Source of the DNA: Rhizobium sullae
GTDB taxonomy: Bacteria; Pseudomonadota; Alphaproteobacteria; Rhizobiales; Rhizobiaceae
DNA: 64,000 nucleotides
Direction of reading: 5' to 3'
Assembly (NCBI RefSeq): GCF_025200715.1
Contig: NZ_CP104143.1
Span: 2,831,501 to 2,895,500 of the forward strand
In this document: one piece after another, positions 51,630 through 60,732 of the stretch
Numbering within the stretch: the first letter of the stretch is position 1
How the letters are laid out: every line of letters begins with the position of its first letter
Notes under the pieces: model-generated
What the model was told of the DNA's origin: nothing
What the model saw: only the letters and a program-made list of their open reading frames with translations
Database searches by the model: none
Program-made: the position numbers and the translations under genes

Positions 51630-52265
51630 TCAGGTCGTCGCGCGCCGATAAAATGCCAGCGATCCGGCAAGCGCAATGAGTGCTCCGCCGCTGATACGGT
51701 CGAGCCACATGGCGCCGGAATTCTTGAGCAGGCGGACAGCCTGCGAGCCGAAGATGGCGTATGCGAACATGATTGCGAAATCGAGCGAGGCGAAGATGAC
51801 GGCAAGCACCGCATATTGGACCGGCTGCGGCAGCGAAGGATCGATGAACTGCGGCAGGAAGGCCGAGAAGAACAGGTAGCCTTTCGGGTTGGTGACCGCC
51901 ACCGTGAAGCTTTTCACTCCGATCGCAAAGGTCGAACCGGCGCCGCCGGCGGCCTCCGCGTTCACGGTCGTATCGATCGTTCCCTTCGAGCGCAGCATCA
52001 TGATGCCGAGAAAGGCAAGATAGGCAGCACCTGCATATTTCAGCACCGAGAACCAGAACTCGGAGGCCGCAAGAAGCGCGCCGAGACCGATCGCCACAGC
52101 CCCGATCAGCACGAAATCGGAAAGCACGGCACCCACCATGCCGGCGATCGCCCGGCGCGTACCGTAACGCGACCCATTGGTCAGCGCCAGGAGCACGGTC
52201 GGCCCCGGCGTCGCGATACCGACGAAGGAAACCCCAGCGAAAGCGAAAAGCGTGACGATATCCAT
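51630..52265 (-). CDS. LysE-family amino acid exporter
   Basis: This 211-residue membrane protein has six helices and the LysE/RhtB motif FAGVSFVGIATPGPTVLLALTNGSRYG near the N-terminus, plus AVTNPKGYLFFSAFLPQF. It should export an amino acid or homoserine-like compound. GGAGGG precedes the ATG at 52265. The substrate cannot be predicted. Confidence 0.88.
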   Translation of the reverse strand: MDIVTLFAFAGVSFVGIATPGPTVLLALTNGSRYGTRRAIAGMVGAVLSDFVLIGAVAIGLGALLAASEFWFSVLKYAGAAYLAFLGIMMLRSKGTIDTTVNAEAAGGAGSTFAIGVKSFTVAVTNPKGYLFFSAFLPQFIDPSLPQPVQYAVLAVIFASLDFAIMFAYAIFGSQAVRLLKNSGAMWLDRISGGALIALAGSLAFYRRATT

Positions 52266-52330
52266 AAGTCCCTCCGGAGCTCGGATACCGGAAGCTTGCA
52301 TTTGCCTGGACCGCGATCAAGCAGAAAACG

Positions 52331-52365
52331 AAAAAGCCCGTTGCCTTCCAAAGCAACGGGCTTTT
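52331..52365. terminator. Terminator downstream of pyk
   Basis: AGCCCGTTGC and GCAACGGGCT form a 10-pair stem with an 8-base loop and U-runs on both strands: five after the minus-strand stem and four on the plus strand. It lies just after pyk on the minus strand and before the LysE gene. Confidence 0.9.
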
Positions 52366-52386
52366 GTTCGATTGAATGCAAATGGA

Positions 52387-53826
52387 TCAGATGCCGCTTT
52401 GGCCATCGGAGCCGATATAGGCGATGCGCAGCATGTTGGTGGCGCCGGGCGTTCCGAGAGGCACGCCAGCCGAAATGATGATACGGTCGCCCGGCTTGCC
52501 GAAACCCTCGCCGGCGACGATGCGGCAGGCCCGGTTCACCATGTCGTCGAGGTCCGTCGCGTCGTGCGTGACGACACAGTGCAGACCCCAGACGATCGCC
52601 AGCCGCCGGGCCGTCTTGATGATCGGCGAGAGCGCCAGAACCGGCACCTGCGGACGCTCGCGCGACGCGCGCAGCCCCGTCGTGCCCGACGAGGTGTAAC
52701 AGACGATCGCGGAAAGCTTCAACGTCTCGGCAATCTGACGGGCGGCGAGCGAAATCGCATCGGCGCCGGTCGCTTCCGGCTGGGCGCGCTGAGCATAAAT
52801 GATGCCCGGATAATGCGGTTCACGCTCAATGGCGGTGGCGATCGACGCCATCGTCGCGACGGCTTCGACCGGATAGTCGCCCGAGGCGGATTCAGCCGAA
52901 AGCATGACGGCATCCGCACCCTCGAAAACGGCGGTCGCAACGTCCGACACTTCGGCGCGCGTCGGCACCGGCGCTGAGATCATCGATTCCAGCATCTGGG
53001 TCGCGACGACGACCGGCTTGCCGGAGCGGCGGCAGGCGCGGATCAGCTGCTTCTGGATGCCCGGGACGGATTCGAGCGGCATCTCGACGCCGAGATCGCC
53101 GCGGGCAACCATCAAGGCATCGGAGAGTTCGATGATTTCTTCGATGCGCTCGATTGCCTGCGGCTTTTCGATCTTCGACATCAGGCCGACCCGGCCCCTG
53201 GCGATCTTGCGGACCTCCGCGAGATCTTCCGGGCGCTGCACGAAAGAAAGCGCGACCCAGTCGACATCATCGGTCGCCAGAACGGCATCGAGATCGATGC
53301 GGTCCTTGTCCGTCAGAACACCGACGCCGAGCAACGTGTCGGGGAGGCTGATGCCCTTACGGTCCGAAATCTTCGTGCCGGAAATGACCGTCGTGACGAT
53401 GCTCTTGCCGTCGCACTTTTCGGCGCGCAATGCGAGCTTGCCATCATCGATCAGCAGGCGGTGGCCGGGCTTGACGGCTTCCAGAATTTCCGGATGCGGC
53501 AGGAAGACGCGGCTTGCATCACCGGGTGCGTCATTGTTGTCGAGCGTAAAGGTCTGGCCGGGCTTCAGCTCAACCTTGGTTTCCGCAAACTTTCCGACGC
53601 GAAGCTTCGGCCCTTGCAAATCGGCGAGGATGCCGATCGGGCGGCCGGAGCGCGCCTCTACCGCACGGATGCGCTCGATCAGCGTGCGCATCACGTCATG
53701 GCTTGCATGGCTCATGTTGATGCGGAAAACGTCGGCACCGGCCTGGTGCAGCTTTTCGATCATCGCTTCATCGCTCGAGGCGGGGCCGAGCGTCGCGAGG
53801 ATTTTCACTTTGCGGTTACGCTTCAT
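52387..53826 (-). CDS. pyk: Pyruvate kinase
   Basis: This 479-residue enzyme starts MKRNRKVKILATLGPASSDE and has the ADVFRINMSHASHD catalytic Arg/Asn segment and the K+ and Mg2+ site in the MSKIEKPQAIERIEEII and VARGDLGVEMPLESVPGIQK region. The C-terminal allosteric domain is complete. It makes pyruvate and ATP from phosphoenolpyruvate, the last glycolytic step. Its start overlaps the DUF1036 stop by one base (TGATG). A terminator follows. Confidence 0.97.
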   Translation of the reverse strand: MKRNRKVKILATLGPASSDEAMIEKLHQAGADVFRINMSHASHDVMRTLIERIRAVEARSGRPIGILADLQGPKLRVGKFAETKVELKPGQTFTLDNNDAPGDASRVFLPHPEILEAVKPGHRLLIDDGKLALRAEKCDGKSIVTTVISGTKISDRKGISLPDTLLGVGVLTDKDRIDLDAVLATDDVDWVALSFVQRPEDLAEVRKIARGRVGLMSKIEKPQAIERIEEIIELSDALMVARGDLGVEMPLESVPGIQKQLIRACRRSGKPVVVATQMLESMISAPVPTRAEVSDVATAVFEGADAVMLSAESASGDYPVEAVATMASIATAIEREPHYPGIIYAQRAQPEATGADAISLAARQIAETLKLSAIVCYTSSGTTGLRASRERPQVPVLALSPIIKTARRLAIVWGLHCVVTHDATDLDDMVNRACRIVAGEGFGKPGDRIIISAGVPLGTPGATNMLRIAYIGSDGQSGI

Positions 53827-54299
53827 CAATTCGGGCTTTCTTGCGTGCCGGGAGTGTCGGAAAGTTGGACCATCCAGCTGCCCTGGCGGCCCGTGTCGTA
53901 TTCCTTGAATCCCATCCTCTGATAACCGCGGGCATAGCAGTCCTTCACGCCCGTGATCTTGAACTCGTTTTCCGCTACGCACATCTGGATGTCACCCGTC
54001 CAACGTCCCCCCCGCGCGGCATCCTCTGCGTAGAGATAATAGTATCGTGACTGCAATTCTCCTTCGATCAGCGTCGCGCAGGTCGTTGCAGGGACCTGCC
54101 ACCAGCCTTCAGTGATCCACCCGTCCTTGGCACGGTATCCGATCGCCACACCCACGAGGTTCTGCGTGCCGTTGCAGACGCGGAAATCGGCGCGGGCAGC
54201 ATCGGCAGCGAAAAACGGTGAGAGGGCAGCGAATGCAAACAAGGCGAAACGGGCAATCCCGGACCGGGTGAGGAAACTTGGTGCGGCTTGCATCAACAC
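53826..54299 (-). CDS. Secreted DUF1036 protein
   Basis: This 157-residue protein has a signal peptide (residues 1-37, IARFALFAFAALSPFFAA then DAARADF) and the DUF1036 pattern FRVCNGTQNLVGVAIGYRAKDGWITEGWWQVPATTC with conserved cysteines, likely disulfide-bonded. The pyk start overlaps its stop, a linkage commonly seen in Rhizobiales. Function is unknown. Confidence 0.85.
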   Translation of the reverse strand: MLMQAAPSFLTRSGIARFALFAFAALSPFFAADAARADFRVCNGTQNLVGVAIGYRAKDGWITEGWWQVPATTCATLIEGELQSRYYYLYAEDAARGGRWTGDIQMCVAENEFKITGVKDCYARGYQRMGFKEYDTGRQGSWMVQLSDTPGTQESPN

Positions 54300-54510
54300 G
54301 GCTTCCGAATGGCTCCCACGGTTATTCGTTGTCCGTGCCTTCTTGCGCTGCCATCAAACGAATGTCAACGCGATGCTAATCGATTATATTCCTTTCGTAA
54401 CCTCCTCGTGAACGGCGACCTGCCATAGGCTGCCCCGTATCGCGCTTGAACTTGGCCCATCTGCATGCGATCAGTGACGGCGAGCGCCAAATGACGATCG
54501 GCATTTCCTG

Positions 54511-55302
54511 ATGAACCCCTTCAAACCTTTCGAAATTTTACCTGGAAATCATGACAGCGGCATGGTGATTCTCGGCGATCACGCAATGAATCGGCTTCCT
54601 GAGCGGTATGGCAGGCTCGGGCTTCCCCAATCCGCCTTTTCCCGCCATATCGCCTATGACATCGGCATAGAAGGTTTGGCGAGAGAGCTTTCCGCGAGGC
54701 TGGGGGTTCCAGCCGTTCTCGGCGGCTTTTCGCGTCTTCTGATCGACCCCAACCGCGGTGAGGACGACCCAACGCTGATCATGAAGATCTCCGACGGTGC
54801 GATCATTCCCGGCAATCATCCGATCACGGATGAGGAGTGGGACTACCGCATCAAGGAGTTCCACCGGCCCTACCACAACGCCGTCTCCGGAACGATCGAC
54901 AAGGTCGCCAATACGACCGGCAAGGCGCCGCTCGTGCTCTCGCTTCATTCCTATACGCCGGCCTGGAAAGGCGTTCCGCGGCCATGGCATGCCGCCGTCC
55001 TCTGGGACAGCGACCATCGCGCCGTCGCCCCGCTGCTTGACATGCTGAGGCGCAGTCCCGATCTCATGATCGGTGACAACGAACCGTATGACGGCGCGCT
55101 CAAAGGCGATACGATGTACCGGCACTGCATGGTCACCGGCATACCGCATGCCCTGCTCGAGGTCCGTCAGGACCTGATCCAAAACGAGGCCGGCGTTTGC
55201 GAATGGGCCGAACGCCTGGCTCCGATCTTCGCGGCCATGAATGCCGATCCGGCGCTGCACGAATACAATGTCCATGTGTCGCGCACCGGCCCTTACGAAT
55301 GA
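54511..55302 (+). CDS. N-formylglutamate amidohydrolase family protein
   Basis: This 263-residue metal-dependent amidase reads HDSGMVILGDHAMNRLPERYGRLGLP, AYDIGIEGLARELSARLGVPAVLGGFSRLLIDPNR, VLSLHSYTPAWKGVPRPW and PHALLEVRQDLI. The histidine and arginine residues of the family zinc and substrate sites are kept. It would release glutamate and formate from N-formylglutamate, the last step of one histidine degradation route, though no other hut genes are near. The upstream ribosome site is poor. Confidence 0.85.
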   Translation: MNPFKPFEILPGNHDSGMVILGDHAMNRLPERYGRLGLPQSAFSRHIAYDIGIEGLARELSARLGVPAVLGGFSRLLIDPNRGEDDPTLIMKISDGAIIPGNHPITDEEWDYRIKEFHRPYHNAVSGTIDKVANTTGKAPLVLSLHSYTPAWKGVPRPWHAAVLWDSDHRAVAPLLDMLRRSPDLMIGDNEPYDGALKGDTMYRHCMVTGIPHALLEVRQDLIQNEAGVCEWAERLAPIFAAMNADPALHEYNVHVSRTGPYE

Positions 55303-55313
55303 AGGAGAGCGAG

Positions 55314-55619
55314 ATGACCGCACTCAGCAAGAAGCAGCAGACCGAATTCGAAGCTGCCGCCTTCCGCCGCCTCGTCGCTCATTTGCGCGAACGTGCCGAC
55401 GTTCAGAATATCGACCTGATGAATCTCGCGGGCTTCTGCCGCAACTGCCTGTCGAACTGGTATCGCGAAGCCGCGGAGGCTGAGGGCGTGCCGCTGTCGA
55501 AGGACGAATCGCGCGAGATCATCTACGGCATGCCCTACGAAGACTGGAAGAATCTGCATCAGAACGAAGGCTCGGAGATGCAAAAAACTGCATTTGAACT
55601 GAACAAGCCGCACAAATAG
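55314..55619 (+). CDS. DUF1244 family protein
   Basis: This 101-residue protein has the DUF1244 signature: FRRLVAHLRERADVQNIDLMNLAGFCRNCLSNWYREAAE, with its Cys-X2-Cys in the GFCRNCLS segment, and MPYEDWKNLHQ. A GGAGAG site precedes the ATG at 55314, 11 bases after the N-formylglutamate amidohydrolase stop. The function is unknown; the genes are likely co-transcribed. Confidence 0.88.
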   Translation: MTALSKKQQTEFEAAAFRRLVAHLRERADVQNIDLMNLAGFCRNCLSNWYREAAEAEGVPLSKDESREIIYGMPYEDWKNLHQNEGSEMQKTAFELNKPHK

Positions 55620-55709
55620 GTTCATCACGTCCGATTGGACTTGACCGCGGCGCAGCTTCGCGGCAGTCACTCCCCACCGAATTCAAGACGAGAAAATCAG
55701 GAGAACACG

Positions 55710-55973
55710 ATGTCCGATGCTCATGGCGTCGCCCGCGATCAGCTACGCGCTTTCATCGAGCGCATTGAACGGCTGGAAGAAGAAAAGAAGACCATCGCCG
55801 ACGACATCAAGGACGTCTACGGCGAAGCCAAGGGCATGGGCTTCGATACCAAAATCCTGAAAAAAGTCGTCGCTCTTCGCAAGAAGGACGAGCAGGAGCG
55901 CATGGAAGAGGAAGCTATCCTCGATACCTACCTGCACGCACTCGGCATGATCGAGTCCCCGCCGGAAGGCTGA
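55710..55973 (+). CDS. gapR: Nucleoid-associated protein GapR (DUF2312)
   Basis: This 87-residue protein has the DUF2312 layout: a basic and acidic helix [33 protein letters not shown] followed by the [21 protein letters not shown] helix. In Caulobacter this protein is GapR, a tetramer that encircles overtwisted DNA ahead of replication forks and aids gyrase. AGGAGA lies before the ATG at 55710. A terminator follows. Confidence 0.88.
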   Translation: MSDAHGVARDQLRAFIERIERLEEEKKTIADDIKDVYGEAKGMGFDTKILKKVVALRKKDEQERMEEEAILDTYLHALGMIESPPEG

Positions 55974-55996
55974 AGATTGCCCCCTACCAGTTTCAG

Positions 55997-56027
55997 AGCC
56001 GCCGGACGACCCGGCGGCTTCTCTTTT
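55997..56027 (+). terminator. Intrinsic terminator after gapR
   Basis: AGCCGCCGG and CCGGCGGCT form a 9-pair stem with a five-base loop, followed by TCTCTTTT, 23 bases after the gapR stop. Confidence 0.88.
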
Positions 56028-56158
56028 GCGCCTGCCAACGCGAAACGGTAGAAGGCTGGCGTCTGTGGGCTGACTTTTCGCACCAGACGAACCTGGCCGC
56101 TTGCGCCATATTCTTGGGGTGGTGCATGATGCGTGACCACATCGAGTCCATCCCCGCA

Positions 56159-57403
56159 ATGAATTCAGACCCAGACATAGCAATCATTGGCGCCGGAGCT
56201 GCAGGTATCGGGGCCGCACGACGTCTGGCTGGAGGCGGCTTTTCTGTATCGATTTTGGAGGCCTTGCCGCGCCTTGGAGGGCGCGCCTGGACGTATGAGA
56301 CGCCGGTAGCAGCCGTCGATCTCGGCTGCGGCTGGCTTCATTCCGCCGACCGCAACCCGTGGACCCGCATCGCGGAGGAAAAGGGCTTCGTGGTCGACCG
56401 AGGCCCCACAGCATGGGGCGAGCAGTTCCGCGACCTGGGGTTTCCGAAAGCGGAACGGGAGGCAGCTGGACGCGCCTTTGCGCGATGGAGCGAGCGGATT
56501 TCGACGACACCCCCAGTCAGCGACCGCGCATCAGATGCGTTGGATCCGGATAGCCCATGGATAGCCTATCTCCAGGCACTGAGCGGATATATCAGCGGTG
56601 ACGAGCTCGAGCATATCTCCGCGATGGACTATGCTGCCTACAACATGGCGTCGACCGGTTGCAATTGGCGCGTGCCGACCGGCTACGGCACGGTGATTTC
56701 GTCGAGCCTTCCGGCCGGTATCAAGCTTCACCTGGCTACAGCCATCGAAGCCCTGACGTTCGAAGGGCGCCGTATTGCGCTTCGGACATCGAGCGGCACG
56801 CTTCGGCCGCGCGCTGCCATTTGCACGGTATCGACAAATGTTCTTGCCGGAGACTCGACCATCTGGCCATCGGTGCTCGATCCATGGCGTGACGCTGCTG
56901 CTCGCTTGCCGCTCGGCAGTAATGAGAAACTCTTCCTGGAGATTGTCGGCGACAGCCCGTTTGCGCCCGAAAGCTATGTTATAGGTGATGCTCACGATCC
57001 GGCGACCGGCGCCTACTACATCCGCCCGTTCGGCTCGCAGGTGATCGAATGCTTCCTGGGTGGGGCTGGCGCGCGGGCCATCGCAGCCGACGGATCCGAC
57101 GCTGGTTTTGCCCGCGCGATCGACCAGCTCGCCGAACTTTTCGGCTCGTCGGTGCGCCGCTGCCTTCATCCCCTTGTCGCTTCCGATTGGTCGGGCACCC
57201 CGTCGATCGGCGGCGCCTATAGCCACGCTCTGCCGGGACAAGTCGACGCCCGTTCGGCACTCGCCCGTCCCTTCGACGATCGGCTGTTCTTTGCAGGCGA
57301 AGCAACGCATACGACGGACTTCTCGACCGCGCATGGCGCCTACGAAAGCGGTGTGCGCGCCGCGGAGCAAGCAATTGCCGCGCTGGCGCCGAACCTTCGA
57401 TAA
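56159..57403 (+). CDS. FAD-dependent amine oxidase family protein
   Basis: The product has about 414 residues. The N-terminal FAD fold is IIGAGAAGIGAARRLAGGGFSVSILEALPRLGGRAWT, and the C-terminal FAD motif is LFFAGEATHTTDFSTAHGAYESGVRAAEQ. The middle substrate domain is of monoamine-oxidase type. Amine substrates are likely but cannot be named. The ATG at 56159 fits the usual N-terminus; ATGs at 56126 and 56129 are alternatives because no clear ribosome site stands before it. Confidence 0.82.
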   Translation: MNSDPDIAIIGAGAAGIGAARRLAGGGFSVSILEALPRLGGRAWTYETPVAAVDLGCGWLHSADRNPWTRIAEEKGFVVDRGPTAWGEQFRDLGFPKAEREAAGRAFARWSERISTTPPVSDRASDALDPDSPWIAYLQALSGYISGDELEHISAMDYAAYNMASTGCNWRVPTGYGTVISSSLPAGIKLHLATAIEALTFEGRRIALRTSSGTLRPRAAICTVSTNVLAGDSTIWPSVLDPWRDAAARLPLGSNEKLFLEIVGDSPFAPESYVIGDAHDPATGAYYIRPFGSQVIECFLGGAGARAIAADGSDAGFARAIDQLAELFGSSVRRCLHPLVASDWSGTPSIGGAYSHALPGQVDARSALARPFDDRLFFAGEATHTTDFSTAHGAYESGVRAAEQAIAALAPNLR

Positions 57404-57792
57404 ATGCCCTGATGCCGCCTGCCCAAAGGCTGAGGATTATCGTTTGCTGCTTTCGGAGCCAGGCCCCCCAGCGGTTTCTTGAATCATGCTTTTGGAGTTA
57501 GCCCGCTGTTTCCCGTTGCTTTGCATTCGGCGCGATAATATCCTTCCGCCGCATACTGGAGCCGCGTCCGGTTCCGCTTAATATTCAGTTATTTGACGTA
57601 ATGGCAGCCAACAGCTGCCGGACATTTTCTCGACACTGCCGCGCATCGCGCAGCCATTCCGACAGTGCATATGCATTCTTTATCCGGACATGCGCGAAGC
57701 CGCGAGCTTCGCTCATTCCCATCCGGTGTCCCGCATGACGCCGGTACCAAAGCCAAGCCGAAAATCAACCCTGCTCAAGAGGAACTCAAATC
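57404..57792 (+). other. Intergenic stretch before the haloperoxidase-like gene
   Basis: These 389 bases hold no convincing gene, RNA or terminator. One 7-pair hairpin (GCGAAGC/GCTTCGC) sits near 57692-57712 and could be part of a leader. The promoter of the downstream hydrolase must lie here, but no site is clear enough to mark. Confidence 0.3.
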
Positions 57793-58614
57793 ATGTCGAT
57801 GATTACCACGAAGGACGGAACGGAGATTTTCTACAAGGATTGGGGCAAGGGCCAGCCTATTATTTTCTCTCACGGCTGGCCGCTCTCGGCCGATGCCTGG
57901 GATGCGCAGATGGTCTTCTTCGGCAACAATGGCTATCGCGTCATCGCGCATGACCGCCGCAGCCATGGGCGTTCGAGCCAAACCTGGGACGGCAACCACA
58001 TGGACCAATATGCCGATGATCTGGCCGAGTTGATCGAAGAGCTCGATCTCAAGGACCTGATCATGATCGGCCATTCCACCGGTGGGGGCGAAGTCACCCA
58101 TTATCTCGGACGCCACGGCACGAAGCGTGTCGCCAAGGTCGTGCTGGTCGGCGCCGTGCCGCCACTGATGCTCAAGACGGACAAGAATCCCGGCGGCTTG
58201 CCGGTTGAAGTTTTTGACGGTATCCGCAAGGGCACACTCGAAAACCGCTCGCAGTTCTACAAGGATCTCGTGGCGCCCTTCTACAGCTATAACCGCGATG
58301 GCGCGAAATTCTCCGAAGGCATCCGCGACAGTTTCTGGATGCAGGGAATGATGGGCGGGTTGAAGGGACAGCTGGATTGCATCCACGAATTCTCCGAGGT
58401 CGATTACACGGACGACCTCAAGAAGATCGACAAACCGACGCTCATCATTCATGGCGACGATGATCAGATCGTGCCGATCGGCGCTTCCGCATTGGAATCC
58501 TCGAAGATCGTCGAGGGTTCGATTCTCAAGGTCTATCAGGGCGCCCCCCACGGCCTCGCCCAGACGCATACCGACCGTTTCAACAAGGACGTGCTCGAAT
58601 TCCTGAAGGCCTGA
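57793..58614 (+). CDS. Cofactor-free haloperoxidase-type alpha/beta hydrolase
   Basis: This 273-residue protein is typical of the non-heme chloroperoxidase/arylesterase group: [20 protein letters not shown], nucleophile Ser in [17 protein letters not shown], Asp in [10 protein letters not shown] and His in [10 protein letters not shown]. It forms peracids from short carboxylic acids and H2O2, or acts as an esterase. AGAGGAA lies before the ATG. It is monocistronic. Confidence 0.9.
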   Translation: MSMITTKDGTEIFYKDWGKGQPIIFSHGWPLSADAWDAQMVFFGNNGYRVIAHDRRSHGRSSQTWDGNHMDQYADDLAELIEELDLKDLIMIGHSTGGGEVTHYLGRHGTKRVAKVVLVGAVPPLMLKTDKNPGGLPVEVFDGIRKGTLENRSQFYKDLVAPFYSYNRDGAKFSEGIRDSFWMQGMMGGLKGQLDCIHEFSEVDYTDDLKKIDKPTLIIHGDDDQIVPIGASALESSKIVEGSILKVYQGAPHGLAQTHTDRFNKDVLEFLKA

Positions 58615-58634
58615 ACCTTCGGGCCCATCAATTT

Positions 58635-58701
58635 CCTCCCGCCTCCAGTGCGGGAGGATGTGGCCAGCGCGTAAACAAAGACCGCCGGATTTCTCCGGCG
58701 G
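58635..58701. terminator. Two hairpins between the convergent hydrolase and DUF882 genes
   Basis: CCTCCCGC/GCGGGAGG (58635-58657) follows the hydrolase, and CCGCCGGA/TCCGGCGG (58682-58701, TTTC loop) follows DUF882 on the minus strand with a weak CTTTGTTT tail. They probably end the two convergent transcripts, although the U-runs are poor. Confidence 0.5.
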
Positions 58702-58728
58702 CCTGGTCGTTGTTACTGATCAAGCTGC

Positions 58729-60558
58729 TCAGTTCGTATTGAACTTGCGCACTTCCATGAAGTTGACCGCCGAGCCGCTGAAGCGGGCCGGATCGATCGA
58801 CGCGGTCTTGACGTTGAAACCTTCGGCATAGACGGCCGTCGGCTGGGCGCGCAGCGTCTGACTGACGAAGCGAGGGGCCTTGACCGGCTTCGTGATCATT
58901 TCCATGCGCGAATTGGTCAGCGCCCACCGCGAAATTATCTTTTGGGTCAGCTTCGGCTCGGTGCGGACCGTTGCACGGCTTGCGTCGGCAGCGGCGGCAG
59001 CCTCCTTCGTCGGCCGCCCACCCTTGGTCGCAACCCCGTTGGCAATGCCGTCCTCGGAAGTCTGCGGCAGGTCGAAGGCGTCGCCGAAGCTTGCAGATTT
59101 GACGGGAGCAAGCGCGGCAAGTTGTACCGGCGCCTTCTTCTCAACCGGCTTGGCCGCAGGCATTGCCGCGCTGATGGCCTGCTCGACCGTGGCGGGTGCA
59201 AGGGCAGCCACTTGCTTGTCGACCACATTGTTCTGATCAAGCGCTTGAGCGAGTGCCGGGGAAAGCTGATCCGCTTCGGCTTCGTCCGCACCCGCTTCCG
59301 GATCCGCGGCCGCTGCCGCAAGCAGATTTTCAGCGAGTGCCGGGCGATCGGCCGGGGTCGGAACCGTTGGATCGTTGGATGCCACTTCCGCATCACCCGG
59401 CGCGTTGCGCGGGCCAAGCAGCGAAGGAACCGGAACGTGATACGTGCTGAGATCGGCGAACTGTTGCTGCCCCTGTTGTTCGGTGGCAGCAGCAAGCGCC
59501 TGTTGCGCAGCATTGCCGGAATTCGGCGAAACGAGCGCATTTGCAACTTCGCCACCGTCAAGCTGGCCGGCAAAGGCAGGACGAACCTGCGGCACCGGCG
59601 CATTCACAGCGGCAACCTCGGTCGGTTGGGCTTCAGCTTCGGCAGTAGCCGGTGCTTCGGCCTTCGGCGGCGTTGCCTTGGCAACCGCGACCGGAGCGGC
59701 TTCCTCCGCGCTATCCTCTTCCTCGTCCGCACCGCCGCCAAAAAGGGCCGCGAACAATGTCTTCGGCTTTCTCGTTTCGGTGTCGCCGCCGCTTGCCATG
59801 ACGAGCTGATTGGTGCTCACCCGGCGCTTGTAGTCGGCCATCGCCTGCTGGTAGCCCGGCAGGGGCTTGCCGTCAGAAGGGATGTGAATGGTGTTGCCGT
59901 TCGGGAAGAGCTGCGCCAGCTCCTGGCGGCTCATGCGCGGCCAAGCGCGAACGCCGCCGACATCCATGTGCACGAAGGGCGAACCGGACTTCGGATAAAA
60001 GCCAACGCCACCGACCTGCATTTTCATGCCGATCGCGCGTAGCTTTGCGAGCTTCACATCCGGAATGAAGAAGTCCATCGCCTTGCCGAGCATATGCTGG
60101 CTCTTTTCGGCGACGCCGGAATTGCGCGAACGGGACTTGAGCATCGAATTGGTGGCGGGCGAACGGAAGCCGCAGACAACGTTGATGTAGTCCCTGGAAC
60201 CGCTCTGGCGGTAGACTTCCCAGATGAGATCGAAAAGATGGGGGTCCATCTTTGTCGGCTGGTTCTTGCGCCAGTCGCGAAGGAATCGGTTTAGCTGCCC
60301 AAGACCCTTCGGGTCGAACCTACCGTTGCGCTTGTAGGTGATCACGGCCTTTTCGCCGGTATGGATGAAGTAGAGTTTCAGACTGCGCGTTTCGCCCGCC
60401 GCCTCGGACGGTGTGCCAACGAATACTGGTGAGGAAACCGTGAGTGCGAGAAGGGCAGCCGTCGCCGTCCTAACCACCTTTCCGCCAATGTCGGCGCACA
60501 GGGTACGCCAGCTCAAGCGCGAAGGCTTGGTGTTCTCATTCAGATCCGGCAAACTCAA
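58729..60558 (-). CDS. DUF882/YcbK-type peptidoglycan peptidase with long C-terminal tail
   Basis: This 609-residue protein has an N-terminal membrane anchor or signal (AALLALTVSSPVFVGTPSEAAG). An M15-like DUF882 domain then spans ~residues 57-205, with zinc ligands H155 and D162 in SQHMLGKAMDF and H197 in FVHMDVGG. E. coli MepK of this family cuts 3-3 cross-links in the cell wall. Typical members have about 180-200 residues; here ~400 more residues, rich in Ala, Pro, Glu and Gln, form a low-complexity tail. A short conserved-looking end (FVSQTLRAQPTAVYAEGFN) follows the tail. Confidence 0.87.
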   Translation of the reverse strand: MSLPDLNENTKPSRLSWRTLCADIGGKVVRTATAALLALTVSSPVFVGTPSEAAGETRSLKLYFIHTGEKAVITYKRNGRFDPKGLGQLNRFLRDWRKNQPTKMDPHLFDLIWEVYRQSGSRDYINVVCGFRSPATNSMLKSRSRNSGVAEKSQHMLGKAMDFFIPDVKLAKLRAIGMKMQVGGVGFYPKSGSPFVHMDVGGVRAWPRMSRQELAQLFPNGNTIHIPSDGKPLPGYQQAMADYKRRVSTNQLVMASGGDTETRKPKTLFAALFGGGADEEEDSAEEAAPVAVAKATPPKAEAPATAEAEAQPTEVAAVNAPVPQVRPAFAGQLDGGEVANALVSPNSGNAAQQALAAATEQQGQQQFADLSTYHVPVPSLLGPRNAPGDAEVASNDPTVPTPADRPALAENLLAAAAADPEAGADEAEADQLSPALAQALDQNNVVDKQVAALAPATVEQAISAAMPAAKPVEKKAPVQLAALAPVKSASFGDAFDLPQTSEDGIANGVATKGGRPTKEAAAAADASRATVRTEPKLTQKIISRWALTNSRMEMITKPVKAPRFVSQTLRAQPTAVYAEGFNVKTASIDPARFSGSAVNFMEVRKFNTN

Positions 60559-60732
60559 TCCCCGTCAGGCTGCCCAGGTCCCCGAGCTGTCCCAATGACT
60601 GTCAAATGCGGTGACACGATGGCAAAAATGCCACAGACGATCAACCTTTTCTTTACATAGTCAACGATCGACTAACAAGTGGTTTATAACGGGTAACAAA
60701 ACATGCTTGCGGGAATATTAACGGAACGCCGC

